Of a stretch of DNA of 64,000 bases, positions 35,371 through 47,000 are shown piece by piece. The stretch lies in contig NZ_VLNV01000003.1 in assembly GCF_009765215.1 (NCBI RefSeq), positions 1 to 64,000 of the forward strand. Reading direction: 5' to 3'. Every line of letters begins with the position of its first letter. The stretch's first letter is position 1. The notes under the pieces were generated by a model that was not told the DNA's origin, ran no database searches, and worked only from the letters and a program-made list of their open reading frames with translations. This DNA is from Lysobacter prati (GTDB lineage Bacteria; Pseudomonadota; Gammaproteobacteria; Xanthomonadales; Xanthomonadaceae). Position numbers and translations under genes: made by a program.

Positions 35371-36705
35371 TTACAGCAACCCGTCGCGCTTGACCGACAG
35401 GTACTTCTCCACCAGTGACGCGGCAAGCTTGTCGCAGGCCACGTCCAGCACCATCACGCCGTGATTGCGCAGCGCCTCGTGCGCGGCGTTGCGCTGCTCC
35501 AGATACTGCGCGGTGGCGCCGGCGCGGATCGCCTGCGACAGGTCCTGCACGGTTTCGCCCAGGGCGTTGTCGAGCGAACCTTCGCGCAGGCTCGCCACGC
35601 ACACCAGATGGCGCTTGCGCAGCATCTGCACGGCAGCGAGCACGTCGTCCATGTCCTCGTCGCGCAGGTTGGTCACCATCATCACCAGCGAACGCCGGCG
35701 CTGGCGCAGTGACAGTTCGGTAGCCGCAGCGAGGAAGTCGGTGGCCACCGGCTGTGGTTGCAAGGCGTAGCTGGCGCGCAGCAGTTCGTCGATGGCACCG
35801 ACACCGCGGCGCGGCGGCACCCAGCAGGTGGCGCCGCCGCTGGCGAGCAGGCCGACCGCATCGCCCTGGCGCAGCGCCAGGTAGGCGACCACCAGCGAGG
35901 CATCGAGCACATGGTCGAAATGGGCCATCTCGCCGTCGCGTGCGAGCAGGCGGCGGCCGGTATCGAGCAGCAGCACCAGCTGCTGGTTCTTCTCGTCCTG
36001 GTATTCGCGCGAGATCAGGCGGCGAGCACGCGCAGTCGCCTTCCAGTCGATCTGGCGCATGCTGTCGCCGATGCGGTACTCGCGCATCTGATGGAAGTCG
36101 GTGCCTTCGCCGCGACGTCGGCGCAGGTGGGCGCCGACCAGCCGCGATGCCTGGTCGGCACTGAACATGGCAAAGCGTGCGAGCGGTGCGAAGTTCGGAA
36201 ACACCCGCACCGCCTGCTCCACCGCGACCACGCGCGAATGCCACCACAGTCGCAGCGGCGAATGCAGGCGCAGCTGCACGCCCTCGAAGCGGAAATCACC
36301 ACGCGCGCTGGCGCACAGCTGGTAGTCGAACGAAGCCGCTTCACCGGGGCGCAACTTCAGGCGACGCGGCAGCCCCTGCATGCGCCAGCCGCCCGGGTGC
36401 AGATCGAACACGTCCAGGCGCTGGCGGTGCTGGTCGCTTTCCAGGTCCAGGGTGACCGGACGCTCGATGCCTATCGGCCAGGTGTCGGCAATCCGGCGCT
36501 GCACGCGCGGCGTCGGCCGACGCAGTACCTGCGCCGCGTCGAACAGCACCAGCAGCAGCAACCCCAGGCCGGTCGCGGACCACGCCTGCAGCGGCGCAAG
36601 ACTGAAGGCGACCGCGATCCCGAGCACAGCCCACAGCACCAGCAGCCACAGCATCGCCGGCGCCGGGCGTGGCAGCGAGCGACGGACGGCGACGTCGTCA
36701 GCCAT
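35371..36705 (-). CDS. DUF58 domain protein of MoxR operon
   Basis: A 444-residue membrane-anchored protein. Two helices lie near the N-terminus (about 18-55). The DUF58 signature (TDFHQMREYRIGDSMRQIDW) is near residues 200-220, and a von Willebrand A-like fold follows. The first metal-binding loop reads DTGRR instead of DxSxS, so metal-dependent binding is doubtful. DUF58 proteins accompany MoxR ATPases, which are thought to act as chaperones for assembling protein complexes. It is the last gene of the seven-gene - strand operon, 27 bp after moxR. Confidence 0.93.
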   Translation of the reverse strand: MADDVAVRRSLPRPAPAMLWLLVLWAVLGIAVAFSLAPLQAWSATGLGLLLLVLFDAAQVLRRPTPRVQRRIADTWPIGIERPVTLDLESDQHRQRLDVFDLHPGGWRMQGLPRRLKLRPGEAASFDYQLCASARGDFRFEGVQLRLHSPLRLWWHSRVVAVEQAVRVFPNFAPLARFAMFSADQASRLVGAHLRRRRGEGTDFHQMREYRIGDSMRQIDWKATARARRLISREYQDEKNQQLVLLLDTGRRLLARDGEMAHFDHVLDASLVVAYLALRQGDAVGLLASGGATCWVPPRRGVGAIDELLRASYALQPQPVATDFLAAATELSLRQRRRSLVMMVTNLRDEDMDDVLAAVQMLRKRHLVCVASLREGSLDNALGETVQDLSQAIRAGATAQYLEQRNAAHEALRNHGVMVLDVACDKLAASLVEKYLSVKRDGLL

Positions 36706-36732
36706 GGTGCGTCCACGTCATCGTGCGCACCA

Positions 36733-37725
<993 letters not shown>

Positions 37726-37759
37726 GGCATGGACTCGTTTGTGATTTCGATCTGGGCGG

Positions 37760-38890
37760 TCACAGCAGGTTCCTCAGGCGCACCAGGGTGGCGATGCGGC
37801 TGCGGAACGCGGCGTGGTCGCGTGCGGTTGGCGTGGACAGGGCGTCGCGGATCTCGGAGACGGGGACGCTGAAGCGCTCCGACAGCATCACCACCTGCGC
37901 TTCGCCGCCGAGCGCGGCGGCCTGCGGGTCGCGGCGGCGCAGGCGCGCAAGGAAGGCGTTACGCACGGCGTCGTGCAGCAGATGGGCGTAGCCATAGCGG
38001 TAGACATGCTCGCCGCTGGCGACTACGTGCTCGAGCAGCGAGCGGCGTTCGCTGGCCGGCGCCGGCAACTGCGGACCGAAACGCTGGGTGCGCCGCCACA
38101 GCCACGCAAGCAGCGCCAGCAGCAGCGGCAGCCAGGCCATCCAGCTGTCGCGCAGCAGCGTCCACCAGAACGACGGCATGTCGGCAGCGTAGATCAGGTG
38201 GATGGTGCCGGCCCGGTAGTTGGGTGCCAGCAACTGGCGCGTCAGCGCGATATGCGGGCCGTCCTTGAGCGAATCGTTGTCGAGGAACTCGAAGTCGGAG
38301 AGGACGTCGACATGACCGCGGCCATGCACGAGCCGCATGTAGACATTGCCGCTGCTGTCGGCCCAGCCCAGCGCGAGCTCGCCGGCGGTGCCCAGCAACT
38401 CCGCGCGGCGGCCCCGGCAGAATTCCACGTGCGGATTTTCGCCGCGCACATCCCAGCCGGTGCATTTGATCGGCGTGGAGGCCGGGATGACATCGAGTTG
38501 CGACAACACCGGCACGACGGTCCCGGCGACGAACGGCCCCGGCGGTGGCGTGCGCACCAGCAAGTGGCCGCCCTTGGCGACCCATTCGAGCAGCTCGCGT
38601 CCCTCGTCACGGCTCAGCGTGCGCGGGTCGCGGTACAGCAGCACGGTGTCGCGCTCGCCCAGGCGGAGCTTGCCGCGCTGCAGGTTCGGCCGCGCTTGCG
38701 TCTTCACGCCGTCGGCGATCAGCGTAAGCTTGAGGACGTACAGCGGGTTGCTGCGCGCCTCGCCGGTGCGTGGCAGCGGCACCGTTTCCTCGACACGCTC
38801 GTAGTTGCGCAAGAACCACGTCACGGCGAGGGCGAGCAGGCCCAGCACCACGGCGCTGATGGCGGCCACACGCATGTTGTGCGTGCTCAT
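37760..38890 (-). CDS. DUF4350 domain membrane protein
   Basis: A 376-residue protein with an N-terminal helix (about 7-27), a DUF4350 region in the periplasm (about 60-220; GRELLEWVAKGGHLLVRTP is the family landmark), a second helix (about 255-275) and a cytoplasmic tail of about 100 residues. DUF4350 has a glutamine-amidotransferase-like fold without known activity. It lies 34 bp before moxR and overlaps the DUF4129 gene by four bases. Its partner genes are the only clue to function. Confidence 0.88.
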   Translation of the reverse strand: MSTHNMRVAAISAVVLGLLALAVTWFLRNYERVEETVPLPRTGEARSNPLYVLKLTLIADGVKTQARPNLQRGKLRLGERDTVLLYRDPRTLSRDEGRELLEWVAKGGHLLVRTPPPGPFVAGTVVPVLSQLDVIPASTPIKCTGWDVRGENPHVEFCRGRRAELLGTAGELALGWADSSGNVYMRLVHGRGHVDVLSDFEFLDNDSLKDGPHIALTRQLLAPNYRAGTIHLIYAADMPSFWWTLLRDSWMAWLPLLLALLAWLWRRTQRFGPQLPAPASERRSLLEHVVASGEHVYRYGYAHLLHDAVRNAFLARLRRRDPQAAALGGEAQVVMLSERFSVPVSEIRDALSTPTARDHAAFRSRIATLVRLRNLL

Positions 38891-40515
38891 GCCGCGACTC
38901 CCGCCGGTCCCGCGACTGGCGTCCAGGCGAAGCGACGCGCCAGTTCATCGATCAGTCCGTCGAGCTCATCGCCGGCAGGGAACCGCTGTGCATAGGCGGC
39001 GTACTGCCAGGTGCGCACGGCCTGCGCGAAGACGTCGCGGTCCTCGGTGCGGGCCAGCTTGCGCGATGCGCGCAGGCATTCGGCCTCGGTCGCGCCCGGC
39101 ACCAGCGTGGCGCCCGTGCGAGCCACCATCGCTTCGACACTGGCCCGGTACAGCAGCGCCAGCGCCTCGCGTTGGCGGCCCTCGCGCCAGAGCCTGCGCA
39201 CCACCGAAGGCACGTCGTCGGGCAGCGGCAGCTCGGGTTCGGCGAGATCGGACAGGCGCGGGCCATCGAACTCGCGCGGCTCGCGCGCGACCCCGTCGCG
39301 GAACCAGACCAGCCAGCGCGGCGCGGTCATCACCAGGGCCAGTACCAGCACCGCCAGCACGATCCAAAGGCCGAACTCACTGAGCAGCGCCACCGCACTG
39401 CCAAGCCAACCCATGTCGTTGTCGTCGCGCTTGTTCTCTTTCCTGGCCTTTGGATCGCGCGCTTTCCATGTGGCCACCGTGCGCGTGGGACTCACGGTCG
39501 GATCGGCGTAGGCCTTGGCCACCGCCTTGCGCAGGCTGGCGTCATCGACCAGTGAGCGGCCGAAGATCTGCTCGGGCGTGACGCGCGTGATCTTGTTGGG
39601 ACCACGTTGCTTACCGGCGACATCGGGTGCGACTTCGCTGGCGGAGGCGTCGTCCTGCACCGGTTGCGCATGCGACTGATGATCAGCGTCCTGCGCGTGC
39701 GACGCCATCGGCACCGCCGACAACGCGAACACCAGCAGCAACACCAGCGCCGCGCCGGCGTTGGTCAGGCGCGCGCCAAGGCGACGCAAGGCCAGCTCGA
39801 TGTCCCAGGCTTCGATCTCGGTGCGGCGATTGAGATACAGGCCCAGGCCGGCGCCGACATAGAACGGTTCGATCAGGCTGGTGGCGGCCCAGGCCATCAG
39901 GTTGGCGACCAGGCTCAGCCAGTCGGGCATGTCGCGCAGCGTCGTCAGCGCGGTGCTGCCGACCTGCGAGAAGTACTCGTTGGGAACGAACAGCATCGCC
40001 GCGCCGAGCATGCCCAGGCAGAGGGCGATTTCGAAGTTGATGCAAACCAGCGTCAGCGCCGAGGCCACGCCGTAGGCGGGTGCACCGAGCGCACGGCGGC
40101 GTGCACCGGCCTCGCTGCCGCGACCGCCTTCCAGCAGGTCGACGGGCAGGTACAGCGAACGGACCGGACCGAGCCGGCGCCATGTCAGGTAGGGCAGCAA
40201 CCAGCGCAGGCCCCAGTTGCGTTGCGCCTGCAGCGTCTGGCGCGTGGTCGGCACTTCGCCGAACACCGCACGCGACAGCACATGCAACGGGATGCGATCG
40301 AACACCGGCTTGAGCCACCACATCAGCAGGCCAGCCAGCCACAGCGCATCGATCGCCCAGGCCAGCGCGTTGACCACCAGCAGGATCGGCACGGTCAGCG
40401 CCAGCCACGGCTTCCAGATTGCCGCGGCATGGCGACGTGTGAGCGCGGTGCCCAGTTCGACCGCTTCCCACGCAGTGCGCGGGCGCAGCGCCACGGTCAA
40501 GGATTCGATCCTCAT
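38887..40515 (-). CDS. DUF4129 domain multi-pass membrane protein
   Basis: A 542-residue protein. The N-terminal half has four to five helices (about 38-70, 145-180, 195-215, 255-275), a charged linker follows (about 275-370), then one more helix (about 375-395). The C-terminal DUF4129 domain (about 435-530) carries RREGRQREALALLYRASVEA. DUF4129 is often fused to transglutaminase-like proteins in MoxR operons; here it stands on a separate membrane protein. It overlaps both neighbours by four bases, so translation is coupled. No function is established. Confidence 0.87.
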   Translation of the reverse strand: MRIESLTVALRPRTAWEAVELGTALTRRHAAAIWKPWLALTVPILLVVNALAWAIDALWLAGLLMWWLKPVFDRIPLHVLSRAVFGEVPTTRQTLQAQRNWGLRWLLPYLTWRRLGPVRSLYLPVDLLEGGRGSEAGARRRALGAPAYGVASALTLVCINFEIALCLGMLGAAMLFVPNEYFSQVGSTALTTLRDMPDWLSLVANLMAWAATSLIEPFYVGAGLGLYLNRRTEIEAWDIELALRRLGARLTNAGAALVLLLVFALSAVPMASHAQDADHQSHAQPVQDDASASEVAPDVAGKQRGPNKITRVTPEQIFGRSLVDDASLRKAVAKAYADPTVSPTRTVATWKARDPKARKENKRDDNDMGWLGSAVALLSEFGLWIVLAVLVLALVMTAPRWLVWFRDGVAREPREFDGPRLSDLAEPELPLPDDVPSVVRRLWREGRQREALALLYRASVEAMVARTGATLVPGATEAECLRASRKLARTEDRDVFAQAVRTWQYAAYAQRFPAGDELDGLIDELARRFAWTPVAGPAGVAA

Positions 40516-41549
40516 GGCGCGCCGGCATCCTGCGGCCGCACCAGGTCACTGTCAGCGAAGTCGCGATTGCGTCCGCCCAGCCCCAGCCACAGGAACGTCA
40601 GCACCCACAGCACGCCGCCGACGCTGTACTTGATCCACGCCGGCATCCACGCGATCGACGACCAGAACGCTTCGACGAACGCCGCGAACACCAGCATCGC
40701 CAGCACGCCCAGGCACAGCAGCGCCCCGCGCCGGCCGCCGTCGACCAGCGCGTCGATGCGCCGCCGCTGGCCCGGCGCGACCAGGTTCAAGCCGAGCCGC
40801 AGTCCGGCACCGCCGGCGATGACTATCGCCGTGAGTTCCGGCGCCGAATGGCCGGCGACGAAGCGCCAGAACGGATCGCCGTGGCCGACCGCCTGCAGAT
40901 GGCCGGCGACGCCGCCGATCATGATGCCGTTGACGATCAGCACCACCACTGCACCGATGCCGGCGACCAGGCCGCTGGCGAATGTGCGGAAGCCGATGCT
41001 GACGTTGTTCCATACGTAGTGGCCGAACATCGCCACGTCTGTTCCGTTGTCGCGCCCGAGTTTGCGCACCGGATCGTCCGGGTTGTACATCGACTCGAAC
41101 TGCATCAGCTGGACCGGATCGAACAGGGACGACGACAGTTCCGGCGTCAGCTGGATGGCGACGAACACCACCACCAGCGGCAACCAGAACAACAGCGCCG
41201 ACGCCGCCATGCAGCCAGCTTCGGCGCGCACCAGTCGCGGGAATCCGGCGAGCAGGAATTCGACTGCGCGTCGCCAGCGCGGCGGCGGCGTTCGATAGAG
41301 CAGGCCATGGCCACGCTGCATCAGGCCCTGCAGGCGATCGGTCACCAGCGGGCTGTAGCCCCGTCGGCGCGCCAGCGCCAGTTGCTGGCACAGGCGCCGG
41401 TAGCGCGCCGGCATTTCATGATCCGGCAGGCCCTGCCATTGCCGCCGCGACATTCGCGCCTGGCGGGCGCTTTCGCTGCGCGTGTCGAGCCACTTCTCGA
41501 ACGAATTCCATTCGGCCTGGTGACGCTGGATGAAGTGTTCCTGTCGCAT
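40512..41549 (-). CDS. SpoIIM-like (stage II sporulation protein M) membrane protein
   Basis: A 345-residue protein with a cytoplasmic N-terminal stretch of about 110 residues and about five helices, carrying the SpoIIM family core (FGHYVWNNVSIGFRTFASGL near 175-195). In spore-formers SpoIIM works in peptidoglycan degradation during engulfment. In Gram-negative bacteria the homologue is regularly found next to MoxR/DUF58 genes, and its role is unknown. It ends inside the next gene's start and follows the RDD gene with a one-base gap. Confidence 0.9.
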   Translation of the reverse strand: MRQEHFIQRHQAEWNSFEKWLDTRSESARQARMSRRQWQGLPDHEMPARYRRLCQQLALARRRGYSPLVTDRLQGLMQRGHGLLYRTPPPRWRRAVEFLLAGFPRLVRAEAGCMAASALLFWLPLVVVFVAIQLTPELSSSLFDPVQLMQFESMYNPDDPVRKLGRDNGTDVAMFGHYVWNNVSIGFRTFASGLVAGIGAVVVLIVNGIMIGGVAGHLQAVGHGDPFWRFVAGHSAPELTAIVIAGGAGLRLGLNLVAPGQRRRIDALVDGGRRGALLCLGVLAMLVFAAFVEAFWSSIAWMPAWIKYSVGGVLWVLTFLWLGLGGRNRDFADSDLVRPQDAGAP

Positions 41550-41550
41550 C

Positions 41551-42231
41551 TCAGCGCCGCCCCAGCAACCAGTTGGCGATGCCGTACAGACGCGTCACCG
41601 CGAGTGTGCCGCGCGCGCCGGTCAGCGGCGTGGCGAACTCGGCCAGCTCTTCCTGGCGCGCCTGTGTCAGTCGTGGCCCGCGCTCGGCAAAGGCCACCAG
41701 TGCGGCCTGCTCGTACGGCTGCAGTACCACCGGCGGCGCCATCACCAGGCTGACCGGCACCGGTGTCGGTGGTGGCTTGCGTGCTTCATGCACGACCAGC
41801 GTACCGGCGACCATGTCACCTATGCGCCGGCCCCACGGATCAAGCAGGCTGCTGACGAGCCCGGCGGCGTAGACCATCGGCAGCATGTCGACCACGCGCA
41901 GCAGGTTGCGGGTGAACGCCGCCAACCAACCCACCGGCGCTCCATTGCCTGAAACCACGCGCAAGCCCAGCGCGCGCTTGCCTGGCGTGCGACCGTCCCA
42001 CAGCGCCTCGAACAGCACCGGATAGAACCAGTACACCAGGAACACCAGCACCGCGTAGAAACCGAAACCGGTGCGCCCAAGCATCCCCAGCACCATGGTC
42101 GAAGCCAGCACGATGCCCAGCCGGATCATCAGATCCAGCAACCACGCCAGTGCCCGCGGCACGGGACCGGCCGCAGGCAGGTGAAGGGCGACGCCTTCGG
42201 GCGTCACCACTTCTCGGTAGGTGTCGAGCAT
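41551..42231 (-). CDS. RDD family membrane protein (first copy)
   Basis: A 226-residue protein with an RDD domain: helices at about 30-52, 58-78 and 118-145 with the Arg/Asp signature residues at their edges (PRALAWLLDLMIRLG, GRTPGKRALGLRVV, DPWGRRIGDMVAGTLVV). RDD proteins are small membrane proteins, some with transport or regulatory roles. ATG at 42231 is chosen; a TTG at 42273 would add 14 charged residues and has no ribosome binding site. It lies 42 bp after the second RDD gene. Confidence 0.87.
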   Translation of the reverse strand: MLDTYREVVTPEGVALHLPAAGPVPRALAWLLDLMIRLGIVLASTMVLGMLGRTGFGFYAVLVFLVYWFYPVLFEALWDGRTPGKRALGLRVVSGNGAPVGWLAAFTRNLLRVVDMLPMVYAAGLVSSLLDPWGRRIGDMVAGTLVVHEARKPPPTPVPVSLVMAPPVVLQPYEQAALVAFAERGPRLTQARQEELAEFATPLTGARGTLAVTRLYGIANWLLGRR

Positions 42232-42273
42232 CACTTGGCGACGATCACCGTGTCGACGATCAGGCTTTGACAA

Positions 42274-42807
42274 TCAGGCGTTGACGACGATGGTGTCAGC
42301 CAGGTAGTCGTGCAGGCAGCGTCGCTGCTCGCCGAAGATCCACAGCACGTTGGCGAGGCTGAGGATGCTGCCCAGCAGCGTCCAGATGCTGGACATCACG
42401 CCGACGATGAAGCCCGGCGCGACATAGCGCAGCCAGAACAGGCGCCCCAGGCCGGCGCGCTCGCCATTGGCACGGACGATGCGGATGCCGATGAAGCGCT
42501 TGCCAAGGGTCTGCCCCTCGCGACTGAGCAGGATCAGCGTGTAGACGAAAAGGGCCAGGTAACCGACCGTGGTGAGCAGGACCAACGAGCCGCCAAGCTC
42601 GCCGATGCCGCGCGCGGGCTTGAATCGCAGCAGGCCGATGATGGCGGGGGTACTGATGGCCATCCAGATGGCCGAATCGATCAGCGACGCCAGCAGGCGT
42701 GGCAACCTCCCGGCGACGACAAGCTCATCGTCGAACTGTTCAGCCGCACTGGGCTGCACCTGCGCCGTCGGTGCCGCATACGGGTTGCGGTACTCGAAAC
42801 CTTCCAT
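42274..42807 (-). CDS. RDD family membrane protein (second copy)
   Basis: A 177-residue RDD domain protein and the first gene of the MoxR operon. It has a cytoplasmic leader (1-30) and helices near 38-60, 70-95 and 125-150, with the RDD pattern LPRLLASLIDSAIW, QTLGKRFIGIRIV and RRCLHDYLADTIVV. It is unlike its neighbour apart from the family features. No regulator gene is adjacent. Confidence 0.85.
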   Translation of the reverse strand: MEGFEYRNPYAAPTAQVQPSAAEQFDDELVVAGRLPRLLASLIDSAIWMAISTPAIIGLLRFKPARGIGELGGSLVLLTTVGYLALFVYTLILLSREGQTLGKRFIGIRIVRANGERAGLGRLFWLRYVAPGFIVGVMSSIWTLLGSILSLANVLWIFGEQRRCLHDYLADTIVVNA

Positions 42808-42881
42808 GTATCCCCCATTCCCTTGCGGGAAGTCCTTGTGGATGCGGTGCCCGCGACCCCCTGCCGCGGCCTGCCGCGCCG

Positions 42882-43421
42882 CTACCCTGACATCCCCAGG
42901 TAGCGGTCCTTCAATCGTACATAGTGCCCGGCGCTGTAGTGCAGTTGCTCGATCTCGCGCTCGCTGAGCCGGCGCACCAGCCGGGCCGGGTTACCCAGCC
43001 ACAGCTCGCCTTCGCCGACCTGCTTGCCCGGGGCGATCACTGCGCCGGCGCCAACGAAACCATAGCGGTGGACGCGGGCGCCGTCGAGCACCCGGGCGCC
43101 CATGCCGATCAGGCAGAAGTCGTCGAGGGTGCAGGCGTGCAGGATGGCGCCGTGGCCGATGGTCACGTCGTTGCCGATGACAGTCGGCACACCGCCCGGC
43201 TGCGTGAACGGGCCTTCGTGCGTGACATGGACGATGGTGCCGTCCTGGACGTTGGTGCGTGCGCCGATGTGGATGCTGTTGACGTCGCCGCGGATCACGC
43301 ACATCGGCCAGATGGAAACGTCGTCGCCCATGGTGACGTCGCCGATGACGACGGCGGCTGGGTCGATGTAGACCCGCTCGCCGTGCGTCGGGAAGGTGTC
43401 GAGGTAGGGGCGCATGGTCAT
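42882..43421 (-). CDS. Gamma-carbonic anhydrase family protein
   Basis: A 179-residue left-handed beta-helix protein built of hexapeptide repeats (VIGDVTMGDDVSIWPMCVIRGDV and similar). Metal-ligand His residues are in IVHVTHEG (about residue 66) and TIGHGAILHAC (about 88-93), as in the gamma-carbonic anhydrase/YrdA group. It may hydrate carbon dioxide, but many members show no measurable activity. ATG at 43421 or 43415 are equal choices. It diverges from the aldehyde dehydrogenase with 94 bp between. Confidence 0.92.
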   Translation of the reverse strand: MTMRPYLDTFPTHGERVYIDPAAVVIGDVTMGDDVSIWPMCVIRGDVNSIHIGARTNVQDGTIVHVTHEGPFTQPGGVPTVIGNDVTIGHGAILHACTLDDFCLIGMGARVLDGARVHRYGFVGAGAVIAPGKQVGEGELWLGNPARLVRRLSEREIEQLHYSAGHYVRLKDRYLGMSG

Positions 43422-43515
43422 TGTCCGATTCTATCCGCAGGGGGGTTTAATCGGCGGTGTTGATGTCCGCCAATGCCCTGCTCGGCCCACCCCGACGGGG
43501 TCTACACTCATCCGT

Positions 43516-44952
43516 ATGGACATCACCGCCGACACGCCCCTAAACGAACTGGCCGCTACCCGCGAGCGCCTGAGCCAGGCCTGGCAGAAGAAGAAGCCGG
43601 ACTACGCCCAGCGCCGCGCCGACCTGCTGCGCCTGCGCGACGCGTTCCGCGCCCGCATCGCCGGCATGGACTCGGCCATTCGCGCCGATTTCGGCCATCG
43701 CAGCCAGCACGAGAACCTGCTGTCGGAAGCGATGATCGTGCTGGCCGAGATCGACCACGCACTGGGCCACTTGCGCCGCTGGATGCGCCCGCGTCGCGCC
43801 GCGGTCGGCTGGCGCTTCTGGCCGGCACGCGCGCAGATCCGCCCGGAACCGGTCGGCGTGATCGGCATCCTGTCGCCGTGGAACTACCCGGTGAACCTGG
43901 CGATAGTGCCGGTGGTGTCGGCGATTGCAGCTGGCAACCACGTTTACCTCAAGCCGTCCGAGCACGCCCCGCGCACCAGCATGTGGATGCGCGAACTGTT
44001 GTCGGAGGTGTTCCCGGCCGATCGCGTCGCAGTCGCACTGGGCGGTCCGGAAGTCGGCGCCGCCTTTGCCGGACTGCCGTTCGACCACCTGTTGTTCACT
44101 GGCTCGACCGCGGTCGGGCGCAAGGTGATGGCGGCTGCGGCACCCAACCTGACCCCGGTCACGCTGGAGCTTGGCGGCAAGGCACCGGCGATCGTCTGCG
44201 CCGACTACCCGCTCGACCGCGCCGCCGCACGCATCGCCACCGGCAAGTGGTTCAACGCCGGACAGACCTGCATCGGCGTCGACTACGTGCTGATCGATGC
44301 CGCACGTCGTGATGCATTCGTCGAGGCGATGAAAGCCGAGCTGCGTTCGCGCTATGGCGACTTCAATGCACCGTCCGACTACACGCGCATCATCAACGAC
44401 GGCCAGTTCGCGCGACTGCGCGGCTACGTCGACGACGCACGCGCACGCGGCCTGACCGTGATCGAACCGGTCACGCATAACCTCGACGACGCAGCGCGCG
44501 TACGCAATGCGCAGGACCGCCTGTTCGCGCCGACCCTGGTACTCGATCCGCCGCGCGACGCCGAAGTGATGCGCCACGAGATCTTCGGCCCGATCCTGCC
44601 GGTGCTGGGCTATCGCACGCTCGACGAAGCGATCGCGCAGGTGCAGTCGCTGGAGCGCCCGCTGGCGCTGTACCCGTTCAGCGACGACAACGCCAACATC
44701 GAGAAGATCCTCGCCAACACGCTGTCGGGCGGCGTCACCGTCAACGACACGCTGCTGCATTTCGGCGCGCACGACCTGCCCTTCGGTGGCATCGGCCCCA
44801 GCGGCATCGGCGCGATCCACGGCCGCACCGGCTTCGACACTTTCAGCAAGCTGCTGCCGGTGTTCCGCCAGCGCCGCATGGCTGCCAGCGACCTGCTCAA
44901 GCCGCCGTACAGCGGCGCGATCGACAAGATGGTGCGCTGGCTGGCGAAGTAG
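43516..44952 (+). CDS. Coniferyl-type aldehyde dehydrogenase
   Basis: A 478-residue NAD(P)-dependent aldehyde dehydrogenase of the class 3 type. The catalytic Cys252 is in FNAGQTCIG, the general base Glu is in LELGGKAP, and the SPWNYPVNL nucleotide-binding segment is near 118. Members oxidise coniferyl, benzaldehyde-like or fatty aldehydes. ATG at 43516 is used. It converges with ltaE; a long inverted repeat lies between. Confidence 0.93.
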   Translation: MDITADTPLNELAATRERLSQAWQKKKPDYAQRRADLLRLRDAFRARIAGMDSAIRADFGHRSQHENLLSEAMIVLAEIDHALGHLRRWMRPRRAAVGWRFWPARAQIRPEPVGVIGILSPWNYPVNLAIVPVVSAIAAGNHVYLKPSEHAPRTSMWMRELLSEVFPADRVAVALGGPEVGAAFAGLPFDHLLFTGSTAVGRKVMAAAAPNLTPVTLELGGKAPAIVCADYPLDRAAARIATGKWFNAGQTCIGVDYVLIDAARRDAFVEAMKAELRSRYGDFNAPSDYTRIINDGQFARLRGYVDDARARGLTVIEPVTHNLDDAARVRNAQDRLFAPTLVLDPPRDAEVMRHEIFGPILPVLGYRTLDEAIAQVQSLERPLALYPFSDDNANIEKILANTLSGGVTVNDTLLHFGAHDLPFGGIGPSGIGAIHGRTGFDTFSKLLPVFRQRRMAASDLLKPPYSGAIDKMVRWLAK

Positions 44953-44964
44953 GTTGTTTCTGCA

Positions 44965-45070
44965 GGTCCTTCGACTTCGCTGCGCTACGCTCAGGACGAA
45001 CGGATCAGGTATCCCACCCAATCACCGTTCGTCCTGAGCGTAGGCGCATAGCGCCGAAGTCGAAGGACCC
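44965..45070. repeat. Long inverted repeat (GGTCCTTCGACTTCG type)
   Basis: Bases 44965-45003 and about 45023-45070 are imperfect inverted copies; the outer edges are GGTCCTTCGACTTCG and CGAAGTCGAAGGACC. It lies between convergent genes and could form a large cruciform or terminator-like RNA hairpin. Confidence 0.8.
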
Positions 45071-45074
45071 GCAA

Positions 45075-46094
<1,020 letters not shown>

Positions 46095-46155
46095 GGGACT
46101 TGGTGGCGTGTGACGGTGGAGGTTCGACGCCGAGTATGCCGCTAAACTTGCCGCC

Positions 46156-46926
46156 ATGAAGATCGCCAGCTGGAACGTCAACTCCCTCAACGTCCGCCTG
46201 CCCCACCTGCAACAGTGGCTGGCGCAGTCCAACCCCGACATCGTCGCGCTGCAGGAAACCAAGCTCGAGGACGAACGCTTCCCCGACGACGACCTGCTCG
46301 CCGCCGGTTACCGCAGCGTCTTTGCCGGGCAGAAGACCTACAACGGCGTGGCCGTGCTCTCGCGCGAGTCCGCCAAGGACGTGCAGATCGGCATCCCGGG
46401 ATTCGAGGACGAGCAGAAGCGCGTGCTGGCGGCAACCGTCGGCGACCTGCGCATCGTCAACCTGTACGTGGTCAACGGCCAGGACATCGGCACCGACAAA
46501 TACGCCTACAAGCTGCGCTGGCTGGAGGCCGTGCACGACTGGCTGGCGACGGAACTGGTGACACACCCGCGCATGATTGTCCTGGGCGACTTCAACATCG
46601 CCCCGGACGACCGCGACGTCCACGACGCCACGGTCTGGAACGACAGCCACATCCTCACCTCGCGCGCCGAACGCGATGCGCTGTTGAAGATCAACGCGCT
46701 CGGCCTGCATGACGCCTGGCGCGCGCACAATCCGGAGGAACGCCAGTTCAGCTGGTGGGACTACCGCCAGGGCGGCTTCCGCCGCAACCTTGGCCTGCGC
46801 ATCGACCTGACCCTGGTGTCGGAAGCGCTGCGACAGCATTGCGCCGCCTCGGGCATCGACCGCGAGACGCGCACGTGGGATCGGCCGAGCGACCATGCCC
46901 CGGCATGGGTGCAGTTGGGCGACTGA
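46156..46926 (+). CDS. xthA: Exodeoxyribonuclease III
   Basis: A 256-residue exonuclease III/AP endonuclease. It cuts DNA at abasic sites and removes 3' blocks. Visible are the [13 protein letters not shown] start, [11 protein letters not shown] with the metal-binding Glu, the VLGDFNIAP loop, and [10 protein letters not shown] with the catalytic Asp-His. Length is typical. A strong bidirectional terminator follows. Confidence 0.96.
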   Translation: MKIASWNVNSLNVRLPHLQQWLAQSNPDIVALQETKLEDERFPDDDLLAAGYRSVFAGQKTYNGVAVLSRESAKDVQIGIPGFEDEQKRVLAATVGDLRIVNLYVVNGQDIGTDKYAYKLRWLEAVHDWLATELVTHPRMIVLGDFNIAPDDRDVHDATVWNDSHILTSRAERDALLKINALGLHDAWRAHNPEERQFSWWDYRQGGFRRNLGLRIDLTLVSEALRQHCAASGIDRETRTWDRPSDHAPAWVQLGD

Positions 46927-46951
46927 CGCCCGCGTCAGCTGCTGTCAACGC

Positions 46952-46979
46952 AAAAGGCCCGGCAATGCCGGGCCTTTTG
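46952..46979. terminator. Bidirectional rho-independent terminator
   Basis: AAAAGGCCCGGC-AATG-CCGGGCCTTTT: a perfect stem flanked by an A-run and T-run, so it can stop transcription from xthA (+) and from the GlsB-like gene (-). Confidence 0.92.
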
Positions 46980-47000
46980 CATGACGTCACCACGCAACCG

